From positions 1 through 64,000 of the forward strand of contig NZ_BDAZ01000051.1 in NCBI RefSeq assembly GCF_001612725.1: DNA of 64,000 nt, in the 5' to 3' direction. The translations under genes were made by a program, and so were the position numbers. Positions 1 through 9,256 of this stretch are shown piece by piece. Positions within the stretch are counted from its first letter, which is position 1, and each line of letters starts with the position of its first letter. The notes under the pieces are model-generated. The model was not told where the DNA came from. It did no database searches and was given only the letters and a program-made list of their open reading frames with translations. This stretch comes from Nocardia anaemiae NBRC 100462 (lineage in GTDB: Bacteria; Actinomycetota; Actinomycetes; Mycobacteriales; Mycobacteriaceae).

Positions 1-85
1 TACCGGTCTTTCCCTCGACCGCACACCAAGCCCTAACCTGCGCATATGACGATTCAACCGACCACGGTAGAAGCAGGAGGCAGTC

Positions 86-397
86 ATGCATAAGTTGGTG
101 GTCCTATATCCCAAGCCCGCCGACCCTGACCACTTCCGCGAATACTACGTGAACAACCACCTTCCGCTGGTCATGAATTGGCCCGGCCTGCTTGCGTGGC
201 GCTACAGCTTCGACGTGGCGGCGACCAACGGAGAAGCGCCGTATTTCGCAGTCTTCGAAGCCGACTTCGCTGACGCCGCCGCCTTGGCCGCGGCGCGGGC
301 GTCCTCGCACGGCCAGCGGGCGGCCGCCGATGTCGTCAACTACGCCACCGGCGGTGTGGTCGTCATCGACTATCCGGTGCAGGACGGCACCAGCTGA
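86..397 (+). CDS. EthD-family small protein
   Basis: A 103-residue protein that reads as a single ferredoxin-like alpha/beta domain of the EthD type: a short N-terminal strand (HKLVVLYPKP), a 'DPDHFREYYVNNHLPL' helix, and a C-terminal strand ending in VVVIDYP. EthD proteins are dimeric alpha/beta-barrel proteins, often beside oxidative catabolic genes; their exact reaction is usually unknown. The ATG is preceded by a clear AGGAGG seven bases upstream, which fixes the start. No partner gene follows: the next genes are on the opposite strand, so it appears monocistronic. A second EthD-type protein, with a Tat signal, lies at 18857-19354 but is not closely similar. Family assignment is fairly safe; the function is open. 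Confidence 0.8.
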   Translation: MHKLVVLYPKPADPDHFREYYVNNHLPLVMNWPGLLAWRYSFDVAATNGEAPYFAVFEADFADAAALAAARASSHGQRAAADVVNYATGGVVVIDYPVQDGTS

Positions 398-581
398 GAC
401 AGGGCGGCACGCTCCGGGACGCGTTCGGCCGACCATTGCGGCCAGGTCCGGCTATCGGCGGAAATGCCGTTCTCGGTTGCCGGTTCGTTGAGCGTCAAAG
501 GTGGACCGATGTCCTGGCCGGATGTCACGGTGGTTGATGCGTGCGTGCGGCGCGACGGCCGGGGCGGCAGTCCCACGGCCG

Positions 582-839
582 TCACCGACGACGACCCGGC
601 AGCGACGGACGCGGACCGGCGTGCGGTCGGCTGCTTGTCATTTCCCCCGCGCCGGGCGCTACTTCCCACTCGCGCGGCCAGCGGAGTTCTCCGAGTTGAT
701 CCTGGACGCAGCTGCTTCCTGCCAGAACCGATCCTAGCGTCGGCTGGTGGGGTTTGCTCAGCTCGTCGGCCCACACGCTGCGGCCCGCCGGAATCCGGTG
801 GGAGTGCTGTCCGGCCGACTGGTGCGTGGTATTGCTCAT
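582..839 (-). CDS. Possible small hypothetical protein coupled to the EamA gene
   Basis: A possible 85-residue protein whose ATG overlaps the stop of the upstream transporter gene as ATGA, the same coupling that joins the two genes before it. The first 35 or so codons have strongly GC-biased third positions, as expected for a coding frame here. The second half becomes Arg/Pro/Ser-rich and looks like random GC-rich translation, so the gene may be truncated or frameshifted. I recognise no family. The alternative is that this is non-coding DNA with a chance overlap. The 398-581 stretch beyond it holds nothing recognisable. Confidence 0.3.
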   Translation of the reverse strand: MSNTTHQSAGQHSHRIPAGRSVWADELSKPHQPTLGSVLAGSSCVQDQLGELRWPREWEVAPGAGEMTSSRPHAGPRPSLPGRRR

Positions 840-1831
840 TGGGTCCGCGTCTTCCATTCCCCGGCTACCGCGACTCGGGTCGGTGCCATCCATCTCCGGA
901 CGGCGGCTGCCTTGTTGCCCGGCGACGGCGCCGGTTCGCCGGGCCGGGCCAGACCGATTAGTTGCGCGGTGAGGACGAGAAGTATGCCTGCCAGCTGTGC
1001 GGGGCGCAGGCTCTGGTGGGCGATGGTCCAGCCGAGGGTGGTCGCGACGAGAGGACCCAGCAGCATCAACCGCGACGCCGTCGTCGCTGGAACGCCGCGA
1101 TAGAGCCCCCCGAAGAATAGTGCGAACGCGAGTGCCGTGGCTCCGGCCGATAGCCAGATCGTCGCGCTGAGCTGGCCGATGCTCAATCGCGGTGGCGCGC
1201 CGTCGACCAGTGCGGCGATCGGCAGCAGGAGCAGCCCGCCCGAGATCATCTGCCACGCGGTGGCCCCGAGCGGGTGCACCCCGAGCGGCGCACCCCAGCG
1301 GCGGGTCAGCACCATCCCGGTGGCCGACAGGAGCGCCAGCCCGGCCGAGGCACCGACGCCCAGCGTGTCGAACGCGGCCCCGCCCTCGAATATCAGCAGC
1401 GCGACTCCCGCCAGCCCGATCGGTGGCACCCAGAAATCCCGCGTGCCGACTCGCTGCCCGAGCACGGTCAGCAGCACCGGTACAACCAGGCACTGCGCGG
1501 CGGAGATCGTGGCCACCACGGCACCGGGCAGGCGGTGGGCGGCCAGCGCTTGCAGGGCGAAGAAGCCGCCGAAGTTCAAGGCCCCCAACAGGATCGAACG
1601 CATCCACCACACACCCCGGGGCAGCGCCGGGCGCAGTGCGATCAGCAGAACACCGGCGGGCAGCACTCGATAGACCGCATTCCACACCGGCGTGCTCGGC
1701 AGATAGGCGGTGGCCAGGAACGCGGTTCCGAACAGGCACGGCCCGACGGCAGCGGATAGCAGCGCCGCCTCGCGCTGTATCTCGATCCGACCGCCGAGCA
1801 CGCCCGCCGCGCCGCGATTGCCGATAGTCAT
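836..1831 (-). CDS. EamA/DMT-family transporter
   Basis: A 331-residue polytopic membrane protein with about ten hydrophobic segments arranged as two five-helix halves, typical of the drug/metabolite transporter (EamA) family that exports amino acids, precursors or drugs. The second half has the usual 'LSAGATALAFALFF' and 'LMLLGPLVATTLGW' helices. A longer reading frame extends upstream, but the ATG at 1831 overlaps the stop of the prephenate dehydrogenase gene as ATGA, so translational coupling decides the start. Pairing with an arogenate/prephenate-type dehydrogenase suggests export of an aromatic amino acid or a derived metabolite; that is inference from position. The C-terminal tail after the last helix is short and charged. 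Confidence 0.85.
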   Translation of the reverse strand: MTIGNRGAAGVLGGRIEIQREAALLSAAVGPCLFGTAFLATAYLPSTPVWNAVYRVLPAGVLLIALRPALPRGVWWMRSILLGALNFGGFFALQALAAHRLPGAVVATISAAQCLVVPVLLTVLGQRVGTRDFWVPPIGLAGVALLIFEGGAAFDTLGVGASAGLALLSATGMVLTRRWGAPLGVHPLGATAWQMISGGLLLLPIAALVDGAPPRLSIGQLSATIWLSAGATALAFALFFGGLYRGVPATTASRLMLLGPLVATTLGWTIAHQSLRPAQLAGILLVLTAQLIGLARPGEPAPSPGNKAAAVRRWMAPTRVAVAGEWKTRTQ

Positions 1832-2805
1832 GGCGAGACCGACTCTTCGAGCTGCCGGTGTGCGCCGACGCCCGCCACTGTCCGCACCGGCGCGGACATC
1901 GCGGCCGTCAGCGCCGCCTGCCCCGCATTTCCGCGACCGAGCAGCGCCGTCAATTGCGCGGGATCGCCGCGTAGCGCGTTGGTCGCGGTCCGCAGGTCGG
2001 TGGCGATCTCGGCCAGCACCGCTGCGATCTCGTCGCCATTGGTCCGCAGGATCTCGGTCCACAGCCCGGTATTTCCGGCGGCGATTCGGGTCGTGTCCCG
2101 GATGCCCGCGCCGCACAGCCGCAGGACCGCCTCGTCCGCGTCCGCGAGGCGGGCAGCGAGAAGTGCCGAAATCAGGTGTGGAACATGCGATGTGCGCGCG
2201 ACCGCGCGATCGTGGTCGGTGGATGTCATGACGATCGTGCGGGCGCCGATGCGGGTGACGAGGTCGGCGACGGCGCGCAATGCGTCAGGTCGGGTACGCA
2301 CATCCGGTGTGAGCACCCACACTCGGTCGTCGAACAGTTCGGCGGCCGCTGCCATCGGACCCGATCGCTCGCCACCGGCCATCGGATGTCCGCCGACGTA
2401 GGTGGTGAGATCACAGCCGAACAGCTCAGCCTCGCGCGCCGGGGCGGATTTGACGCTGGCCACATCGGTGTAGAAGCGCGAAAGCCCCTTGGACTGGCAG
2501 TCGGCGAGTACGGCCGCGATGCTGCGCGGCGGAACCGCGATTACCGTGAGATCGACGGCCGACGGCGGCAGGCCCAGAATTCCCGCACCCAGGCCCGCGG
2601 CCGCGGACACGGCGGTGGGATCGGTGTCGTGCAGGTAGATCCTCAGTCCGCGGCGGCGCAGTGCCAACGCCACCGACGTTCCGATCAGCCCGCAACCGAT
2701 GACGGCAACCGAGTGTATTTCGCCGATCTCGGCAGGTATTCGGTCGGTTTCGGTCGAAACGGCACATGCGTTGTTAACGGCAGCACTTGTTTCTCGGATA
2801 TCCAT
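1828..2805 (-). CDS. Prephenate dehydrogenase-like enzyme
   Basis: A 325-residue NAD(P)-dependent enzyme of the prephenate/arogenate dehydrogenase family, which converts prephenate to 4-hydroxyphenylpyruvate on the tyrosine branch. The Rossmann motif GCGLIG is at residues 37-42, 'DVASVKS' at 114-120, and the substrate-site motif GGHPMAG at 138-144, followed by the helical dimerisation domain. No ACT domain is visible. The frame is open 34 codons further upstream, but that extension is Pro/Arg-rich; the ATG at 2805 begins the family-like sequence and has a weak AGGG upstream. It is the first gene of a unit with the EamA transporter. The pairing suggests a specialised-metabolism copy, not the housekeeping tyrA, but this is inference. 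Confidence 0.82.
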   Translation of the reverse strand: MDIRETSAAVNNACAVSTETDRIPAEIGEIHSVAVIGCGLIGTSVALALRRRGLRIYLHDTDPTAVSAAAGLGAGILGLPPSAVDLTVIAVPPRSIAAVLADCQSKGLSRFYTDVASVKSAPAREAELFGCDLTTYVGGHPMAGGERSGPMAAAAELFDDRVWVLTPDVRTRPDALRAVADLVTRIGARTIVMTSTDHDRAVARTSHVPHLISALLAARLADADEAVLRLCGAGIRDTTRIAAGNTGLWTEILRTNGDEIAAVLAEIATDLRTATNALRGDPAQLTALLGRGNAGQAALTAAMSAPVRTVAGVGAHRQLEESVSP

Positions 2806-4031
2806 CGCGTAGCCCTCATCGTTGCGATGTATGTTCGGACGTCTTACCGCGCCCGAATGCGGGCAAATGTACGTCGCCGGATGGACGCCGGTCAATGGCG
2901 CGAACACTCCTCGGCAGTAATGATTCCGAACTACCTACCGCGGCGCCTATGAGTACCTATCTTGGGCATCTACCTAGGTATATTGCATTGCCTTCGAATC
3001 CACTCGCATCTGCCCTCGTATGGAATTGGGCTCGGCGCCGCCGCCGCTTGCCAGGTGCGTTGGTGCCCATTACAGTCCTGACTGGTGGCCATCCGGCAAA
3101 CCGCCGGGACCGCCGGGGGAAACCACACCCTGTGGCAATCCTAGCCATCTCCGTTCCTGACCGTTCACGCAATCGCAGGTCTACATTATGAACAGCAATT
3201 CCGAACAGTGATGCAAAAGCGGTGGCAGTGACGGTAGGCATTACTTACCCGTATAGACGGTTCCTGCCCGGCACGAAATATCGGTTTCTTTGTCTAGGCG
3301 TTGTCAATAGAAAATCCACATCGCGACCTGTTCACCCGCATTATCGAATCGACGCAGCTGGGTGATATCACCGCGGAGTTGCTGTTGGACTTTCCGGTGC
3401 GGAAGAATGGAAGATGTCGCTGCGGCACTTCACGCCGTGCCGGTGAGCAGCGTATCCTCCCCCCCGGGTGCGGACGTTCTGTTCGGTCTCTATGCGCTGC
3501 AAGGGCATCCGGTCCATTTCCCGGCACCGGACATCTTCGATCCGGACCCTGGCTACTCGCCCGCGATTCCAACTCACCGCCTGCCAGGCCTCGGCCACCC
3601 TCACCTCCGATCGGCTACACATGCGCGTCACATCCTGGCAGCGGAATCCCGGTCGTGAGGACGTTGACCATGGTGGCTTTGCAATTGTTTTGCGCGTCGG
3701 CGTATTCCGTCGAGGCCACGGCCGGTGCCGTGGTCGTGTCTGTCACCGGCGCCACCGTTGTCGACGATCGCTACAGCCAACTGGCCGCCACGGCAATCCG
3801 GCGATCGGGAACATCAACGGTCAGCGGACAAGAATTGAGACATCCATCCTGTTGCACGACGCGGCATTTCATGGCCTGCGCTGGTGGAGTTGGCCCACCG
3901 TCGACGCTGTGACCTGGGGCGGGCCGTCTTCGGTGGCAGAACGAGTGCCGGTGAAGGTGGCCCGTTTCGGCCTCCCCGTTGCGCGAAACGGCATTTCGTG
4001 GCCTACCTGGCAGGCCGATAGCTTCGGATTC
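2806..4031. other. Long non-coding gap between divergent genes
   Basis: About 1.2 kb with no gene I can support. Several short frames exist (for example from 3301 and 3362 on the plus strand) but they switch frame and resemble no family. The stretch near 3180-3320 is lower in GC and may hold promoters for the divergent genes. A structured-looking patch at about 3035-3165 contains small hairpins (such as CCACA-CCC-TGTGG) but does not fit a riboswitch consensus that I know. Confidence 0.5.
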
Positions 4032-5483
4032 ATGGAGTGGAATTTTCTTTCGGCCGAAGAGCTTTCAGCTGCGTTGGGTGCGGGTGAGGTGACCTCGGTG
4101 GAACTCACCGACGAGGCGATCGCCCGTATCGAGCGGGATGACAAGGTGATCAACGCGATCTGTGTACCGGATTTCGATCGTGCGCGGGCCGCCGCGCGCG
4201 ATGCCGACCAGGCGCGCGCCCGCGGCGAGGACCGGCCGCTGCTCGGTATTCCGGTGACGGTCAAGGAGTCCTACAACATCGCCGGGCTGCCCACGACCTG
4301 GGGCATGCCGCAGTACGCGAACTACGTACCGACCGAGGATGCGGTACAGGTGTCCCGGCTGAAGGCCGCCGGCGCGGTGCTGCTCGGTAAGACCAATGTG
4401 CCGTTGATGCTGCGAGATATCCAGAGCTTCAACGAGATCTACGGCACCACCAACAATCCGTGGGATCACCGCCGCACCTCGGGCGGATCCTCCGGCGGTT
4501 CGGCCGCGGCCCTGGCGTCCGGATTCGGCGCGCTGTCCATCGGCTCCGACCTGGCCGGTTCGCTGCGCACGCCCGCGCATTTCTGCGGCATCTACGCACA
4601 CAAGCCGACACTCGGGCTGGCGCCGACCCGCGGCATGGTCGCGCCGCCCGCACCGGCATTGCCGATCGACCTCGACCTCGCCGTCGTCGGCCCGATGGCG
4701 CGCACCGCCCGCGACCTCACGCTCCTGCTCGACGTCATGGCCGGACCGGACCCACTGACCCACGGCATCGCCTACAACGTCGCACGGCCGCCCGCGCGCC
4801 ACGAGCGGCTATCGGACTTCCGTGTCCTGATCATCGAGGACCATCCGCTCATTGCGACCGGATCGGCGGTGCGGGCTGGCGTGAATCGGGTCTCCGAGGC
4901 GCTCGTCGACGAGGGCGCCCGCGTCGAACGGCACAGCCCGCTACTGCCCGATCCGACCGAAGCGGCGACGCTCTACATGCTGCTGATGCTGTCGAACGCC
5001 GCCGCAGGTCTTTCCCTCGACGTGTACCAACAGCTGCAGACCCACGCCGCCGCCCTGAGCGCGGACGACCGGGGTCTCGATGCGGCGCGGCGGCGCGGCA
5101 TGGTGCTCAGCCATCGCGACTGGGTCGAGGCGAACAACCGTCGCGAACTCCACCGCCACGGCTGGCGGCAACTCTTCGCCGAGTTCGATGCCGTGGTGTG
5201 CCCCATCACACCCACGCCCGCCTTCCCACACGACCACAACGGAGGTCTGGAGAACCGGCACATCGACATCGACGGCGTCGAGTACCCGTACTTCGACCAG
5301 CTCGTCTGGGCCGGTATGGCCACCATGCCCGGCCTGCCCGCCACCGCCATCCCAGCGGGCCGTTCCCCCGAAGGCCTGCCGGTCGGAGTGCAGCTCATCG
5401 GTCCGATGTTCGAGGACCGCACCCCATTACGGCTAGCTGAACTGCTAGAGCAGAAGATCGGCGGCTTCCAGGCGCCGAAATAG
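4032..5483 (+). CDS. Amidase-signature family hydrolase
   Basis: A 483-residue amidase-signature enzyme that hydrolyses carboxamides through a Ser-cisSer-Lys triad. Lys78 ('TVKESYN'), Ser153 in the glycine/serine loop (151-157) and the nucleophile Ser177 in 'GSDLAGSLR' are all present, with the usual 24-residue spacing between the two serines. Length is normal for the family. The frame is open far upstream, but recognisable sequence begins at the ATG at 4032 ('MEWNFLSAEELSAAL'); the ribosome site is poor. It stands alone and is closed by a strong hairpin at 5510. The substrate cannot be read from sequence; aryl or aliphatic amides and peptide amides are all possible. Confidence 0.88.
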   Translation: MEWNFLSAEELSAALGAGEVTSVELTDEAIARIERDDKVINAICVPDFDRARAAARDADQARARGEDRPLLGIPVTVKESYNIAGLPTTWGMPQYANYVPTEDAVQVSRLKAAGAVLLGKTNVPLMLRDIQSFNEIYGTTNNPWDHRRTSGGSSGGSAAALASGFGALSIGSDLAGSLRTPAHFCGIYAHKPTLGLAPTRGMVAPPAPALPIDLDLAVVGPMARTARDLTLLLDVMAGPDPLTHGIAYNVARPPARHERLSDFRVLIIEDHPLIATGSAVRAGVNRVSEALVDEGARVERHSPLLPDPTEAATLYMLLMLSNAAAGLSLDVYQQLQTHAAALSADDRGLDAARRRGMVLSHRDWVEANNRRELHRHGWRQLFAEFDAVVCPITPTPAFPHDHNGGLENRHIDIDGVEYPYFDQLVWAGMATMPGLPATAIPAGRSPEGLPVGVQLIGPMFEDRTPLRLAELLEQKIGGFQAPK

Positions 5484-5509
5484 GGCGCACTGGCCAGTTG
5501 GCCGGGACA

Positions 5510-5550
5510 CGGCAGGGACGGGCATTGTCGAGAACTCCCCATCCCTGCCG
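5510..5550. terminator. Hairpin terminator after the amidase gene
   Basis: A perfect 9-bp stem (CGGCAGGGA at 5510-5518 with TCCCTGCCG at 5542-5550) lies 27 bases after the amidase stop. There is no T-tract, as is common for high-GC actinobacteria. The rest of the 5484-5824 gap holds nothing recognisable. Confidence 0.6.
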
Positions 5551-5824
5551 ACGCGCGTTCATCGGCATAGCGTAGGCACGGGCGCGATGCTGGCGGTGTG
5601 CCTTCGCCCAGAAGTGCCGCCGCAGTTGTTACCAGGGCGGCGGTTCGGCGAAATTCGGTGGGCGGCGCTGCACTTGGGCGGTGAGCGCTTCGATGAGTCC
5701 GGCCCGAAGAAGCCAACTGGGCGACCGCGCGGTCTACGACACCCAGACGTGGGGCGGTTTCCGTTCCGTCCGAGGACCTAGCTCAGAAACGAGAACCCCT
5801 AGGTGGTGCGGGGGCAACAGCCCG

Positions 5825-6451
5825 TCAACTCTGAGAATTCGGTGGGGCGGGGGTGCCACGGCCTGCGGGCTGGGACCGGATCAGGGGAATGGGCCTGCGC
5901 AGGTCGACCATGCGGGCGGTGGGGATCTGCCGTTCTCGTTCGAGGATCGGGCCGGTGGACTCTGTGCCGAGCGAGACGGTCGCGGTGCAGTCGCCGGGGC
6001 CGAGGGCGACTAGGGCGCCGTGGCGGACGGTGGCGGCCAGCGGCTGGATCTCCAGAATGAGGGCGAGCTCGACGGTGACCGAGCCGGTGGACTGTCCGTC
6101 GACGAGGATCTCCAGGTTCGGGCGGTAGGTGTGGGTGAGCTCGTGGGCGAGCAGCTCGACGGTTTCCTCGGGGCCGCGCTGGGAGCGGACGGCTGCGGAG
6201 CGGAGGCGATCGTAGCCCCGCCAGCCGGCGACCGCCGCGTCACCGAGATCGATGTCGAGCAGGCCGTCGACGGCCTGGGCGATTCTCGGCAGGGCGATAT
6301 CGCGCACCAGGTCGCCGAGCGCCGGTGCGGCCGTGTGCAGTGTGTGGTCGAAGTCGACCTCGCGCAGGCGGGCGGTGAGCTCGGCGCAGCCCATTTCGCG
6401 GGATCCGTTGTCGTAGAGCACGGCTCGTGCGGTGAGGGTTTCGGGGAACAT
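5825..6451 (-). CDS. Hypothetical protein
   Basis: A 208-residue protein of unknown function. It has no signal peptide or membrane segment. Its sequence is ordered and its codon use is typical ('ELTARLREVDFDHTLH', 'ETVELLAHELTHTYRP'), so it is likely a real cytoplasmic protein. The 'HELTHT' string resembles the HExxH zinc-protease motif only loosely (HExxH would need His at the fifth position: H-E-L-T-H fits), but no downstream third ligand is evident and the surrounding sequence does not otherwise look like a metallopeptidase. Its ATG overlaps the stop of the preceding anchored protein by one base (TGATG), so the two are probably co-translated. The tail is Pro/Ser-rich. Confidence 0.65.
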   Translation of the reverse strand: MFPETLTARAVLYDNGSREMGCAELTARLREVDFDHTLHTAAPALGDLVRDIALPRIAQAVDGLLDIDLGDAAVAGWRGYDRLRSAAVRSQRGPEETVELLAHELTHTYRPNLEILVDGQSTGSVTVELALILEIQPLAATVRHGALVALGPGDCTATVSLGTESTGPILERERQIPTARMVDLRRPIPLIRSQPAGRGTPAPPNSQS

Positions 6452-7479
6452 CAGCGTCGCACCTCTCGCACGGTCGTGATGGGTTCGGCCCGGTGCACGC
6501 GGATCTGCACATTCGGTGGCCGAGAAGGGATGGTCCGGATGTCCAGGCGGGGGTTCTGGTCCTGATGGACGCGGATCTGCACGTCGGGTACGCGACCCGT
6601 GTGGTGGGGGCTGGGTGCCGGGCTGCCGAAGCGAGGGGATTCGACGGTGCGGCGATCGAACGGTGAAGCACCGGGTGCCCGGACGCCGGGCTGTGCGGTG
6701 TCGGTCTCGCGACTGCGGAACGGTGCGGGGCCGGGGACACGGCTGCCGCCCGGAGTGGGGGACTCTGTTGCGGGTGTGCGGCGGCCGAGCAGATTGAGGG
6801 CGCCCACGATCGCGGCGAGGATCAGGACGGCACTGACGGCCAGCGGACCGATAGACAATGTCCCGGACTTGTTCTCGGGGGCCTGTGCCTCCGCGGTGGG
6901 TATGGGATTCCCCTCATCGGGGTCGGAGGTCACGATCGGGTCCGTGGTCACCTTCCGGGCCGCGAGTACGGTGATGGGCTTCGTCGCGGTGATCGAGCTG
7001 TCCGTGGTGCAGGTGGCGGTCAGGGTGGACTTGCCGGGTGTGGCGCTGGTGGGCACGGTGACGGTCGTGTCGAACTTGTAGCTCGTGATGCTCACCGTGG
7101 TGGCGGAGGTGGTCCAGCCCGGGGTGACGGTCACCTTGCTGCACAACCAGTTCCCGCCGTGCACAGTGATCGTCGTACCCTGCACCGCCGTCGACGGGAC
7201 CTCGAGAATCAGTGTGTAGCCGTCGCTGGTGCCGCTGCCGTCTCTGTTGCCGGTGCCGTCTCTGGTGTCGATGCGGGCGGTCGGCGGCACGGTTGCGCCG
7301 GTCGGTGGAGGCGGCACCGAGGTCACGCTCGAATTCGGCGGCGGCGCAATCGAAGACGGCGCCGCAGCCGCGGGAATCGTGGCGGCGGCGAGGACTGCGG
7401 CGAGCACGGCGGCTGCTGTCGCGACCTGCCGGATGAGAGAGTGGCGACCGAATGGGACCGAAGCGGAAGGGATCGTCAT
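6451..7479 (-). CDS. Secreted, membrane-anchored Ser/Thr/Pro-rich protein
   Basis: A 342-residue surface protein. The N-terminus carries a signal-like hydrophobic segment ('VATAAAVLAAVLAAATIPAA'), followed by a Pro/Ser-rich stretch and an Ig-like or beta-sandwich region rich in Thr, Ser and Val with a pair of cysteines ('NWLCSKVTVTPGW', 'STLTATCTTD'). A second hydrophobic helix ('AVSAVLILAAIVGALNLL') then anchors it, and a Pro/Arg-rich cytoplasmic tail of about 100 residues contains two repeats of 'VQIRVH'. The start at 7479 is chosen for GGAG upstream; a frame extension 13 codons longer is less likely. It overlaps the next gene. The function is unknown. The 7480-7789 gap upstream holds nothing recognisable. 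Confidence 0.75.
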   Translation of the reverse strand: MTIPSASVPFGRHSLIRQVATAAAVLAAVLAAATIPAAAAPSSIAPPPNSSVTSVPPPPTGATVPPTARIDTRDGTGNRDGSGTSDGYTLILEVPSTAVQGTTITVHGGNWLCSKVTVTPGWTTSATTVSITSYKFDTTVTVPTSATPGKSTLTATCTTDSSITATKPITVLAARKVTTDPIVTSDPDEGNPIPTAEAQAPENKSGTLSIGPLAVSAVLILAAIVGALNLLGRRTPATESPTPGGSRVPGPAPFRSRETDTAQPGVRAPGASPFDRRTVESPRFGSPAPSPHHTGRVPDVQIRVHQDQNPRLDIRTIPSRPPNVQIRVHRAEPITTVREVRR

Positions 7480-7789
7480 GGCTGCGCACTCCGGGAAGCG
7501 CCCACCGCCGCCCGTCACGCGGCACGGCTGAGGTTGTGAAAGAGAAACGGGAACAACGGGATACGTTGCCCATCCACGGTAAGCTGCGCCGACACGGGCG
7601 ACAACCGATTTTGTTGATTTGTTCCCAGGCCGCCGCGCTCACGCCGGGCGGAACGCCACACGACACTCACCTGCCGAGGCGTTCCTACGCGAGCAGGTCG
7701 GCGAGGATCTACACGAACGATGCGGATCGTCGGTGGTAGGTCCGGCGTGTCAAGGCGGTCTTGCTGGACTCGTCGACGACGATCCCCCC

Positions 7790-8182
7790 ATGACCGATAT
7801 CGGGCAACACCATGATTCGTCGGGTCTGTTCGCGCTCGGCAGGGACCACACCGTCCGCTTCGGCCGCGACCGACTGCTGGGCGGCTATTTGCTCGCTCGC
7901 CTGCACCGCCGGTTCGCCGAGCGGGCCGCTGCCGCACAGAACGCGGCCAGCGACGAGGTCGGGCGGTACATCGACCTCGGATCGCCAGATGAGGTGCACA
8001 TTGTGCTGGCCGATGAGCTCGGCTTGTCGATCCAACGGGAAGCCAGCACCGACCGCGCCGTGCTGTCCGAGCTGGCGCAGCAGTACCCGCACCCATTCCT
8101 GACGCACCTGTTGGACTGGCACGACGCCATCCGAGACCGGGACACCGTCGCCACTGCCCTTCCCGTGGCGACTCGGCCTTGA
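7790..8182 (+). CDS. Hypothetical protein, possibly a remnant
   Basis: A possible 130-residue protein. Third codon positions are strongly GC-biased through the frame, and the translation is protein-like (acidic and amphipathic, for example 'DEVHIVLADELGLSI' and 'HPFLTHLLDWHDAIRDR'), whereas the overlapping minus-strand frame is Arg/Ser-rich and looks like a shadow. No ribosome site precedes the ATG, and the frame stays open upstream to 7619, so this may be the C-terminal part of a longer lost gene. I do not recognise the family. Confidence 0.45.
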   Translation: MTDIGQHHDSSGLFALGRDHTVRFGRDRLLGGYLLARLHRRFAERAAAAQNAASDEVGRYIDLGSPDEVHIVLADELGLSIQREASTDRAVLSELAQQYPHPFLTHLLDWHDAIRDRDTVATALPVATRP

Positions 8183-8959
8183 CCAACGCGGGCTCCTGGT
8201 AGGTACGCCAGACCCGGCCCGGACTCCCAGCACCGATGACCACCAGGAGCAGCGGATCCAAGCCGTGAACTCGTAACCGGTGTGCGCCATCGCCTGTGCG
8301 GCATCGGCGTCGTCGGGCCGACCGCGCCGAGAATCTACTGCGCCCGATCGGAAATATGGTGAAACACAACCTGGTTCAGGACCTTGTTCGGGCCGGAGCA
8401 TTGGTGTTGAGCGATTTCGAACGGATGTGTTCTGATTCCGCGAAATCAGTCGAATGTGTGCATGGCGCCAGGCCCAAGGCGGACACCTGAATAGGCCGAC
8501 AGGGAGTGAGAAGCGTGCCGGGGCGGGGAATGCCATTGCGCGACAAGAGATTTGAGTCTTCCCCTCCGCCCTCGACTCGCAGCCGTCGTGATCGGTTGTT
8601 GCACAGTCTCTCCCGGTTGCTGGAGTGTCTGCCGGGACTGCAGCTGCTCGGTTGCGAGCTTGACGCACGAACCCGCTGCTCATGTCATCTCCGAGTACGG
8701 CTACGGGATTCCTCCGCGCGGGCACGGTCACGGATAACCGCGCCGATGCCGCTCTCAGGCCGGTAACTCCGAGCAGGAGAGCTTGCAGGTTGGAATCGGT
8801 GAGTGGGGCGACGTGCGATCTGCGACCATTACACGGGAGGTTCGATCCACGAATCCCGCTGAGATCCCTATCTCGAATTATGAGGACCTGGAAGGGCATC
8901 TCGATTATGACCTACCCATCCCAAGAAGTTGCTTCACGACAGCGGAAGGAACCAGACGG
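8183..8959. other. Gap without a supportable gene
   Basis: About 780 bases. Open frames on both strands have Arg/Ser/Pro-rich translations with no family resemblance. A small perfect hairpin (CTGATT-ccgcga-AATCAG) lies near 8434-8451. Nothing else was identified. Confidence 0.4.
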
Positions 8960-9256
8960 ATGTTGATGCTTACTCCCACTGCAATCGAGGCCGTTCGCAC
9001 TATTACCTCCACCGCGGACGCGCCCATGGATGCCGGGCTGCGAATCTCGGCGACCGACGGCGCCGAGACATTGCAGATGGCCGTCACCGCAGGACCAGAC
9101 GAGCAAGACCAGGTCGTCACCGCCCAAGGAGCGCGGGTGTTCCTGGACGAGCAGGCCGCAGCCTTCCTGGACGACAAGATCCTCGACACCGGGCAAGACC
9201 CGCACGGCCAAGGCGGGTTCGTCCTTGCCCAGCAGGATCAGAACACCGCCCAATGA
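8960..9256 (+). CDS. HesB/IscA-like protein lacking cysteines
   Basis: A 98-residue protein resembling the A-type Fe-S carrier (HesB/IscA) fold: it opens with 'LTPTAIEAVRTI', continues with 'AGLRISATDG' and has 'GARVFLDEQAAAFLDDKILD'. The three cysteines that bind the cluster in true IscA proteins are all missing; the protein contains no cysteine. Actinobacteria are known to encode such adhesin/HesB-like proteins with unknown roles. The ATG at 8960 has AAGGA about ten bases upstream; the longer frame from 8783 has no family support. It stands alone and no isc or suf genes are nearby, so a direct role in cluster transfer is unlikely. Confidence 0.75.
   Translation: MLMLTPTAIEAVRTITSTADAPMDAGLRISATDGAETLQMAVTAGPDEQDQVVTAQGARVFLDEQAAAFLDDKILDTGQDPHGQGGFVLAQQDQNTAQ

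Noticed and set aside
3035..3165. Possible riboswitch upstream of the prephenate dehydrogenase gene, with AGTCAGGAC resembling part of the B12 box on the minus strand.
   Set aside because: The rest of the cobalamin core (GGAA..CCGGTG..AATCCGG, GCCACTG) is absent, and no other riboswitch consensus fits. A covariance search would decide.
5825..6451. Metalloprotease call based on 'HELTH'.
   Set aside because: The motif fits HExxH, but no third ligand or other peptidase feature is visible, and the protein lacks a signal or propeptide; kept as hypothetical.
7709..8899. A long minus-strand frame of 396 codons.
   Set aside because: Its translation is Arg/Ser/Pro-rich with no family features, and the plus strand in the same region has better codon bias; it is a shadow frame.
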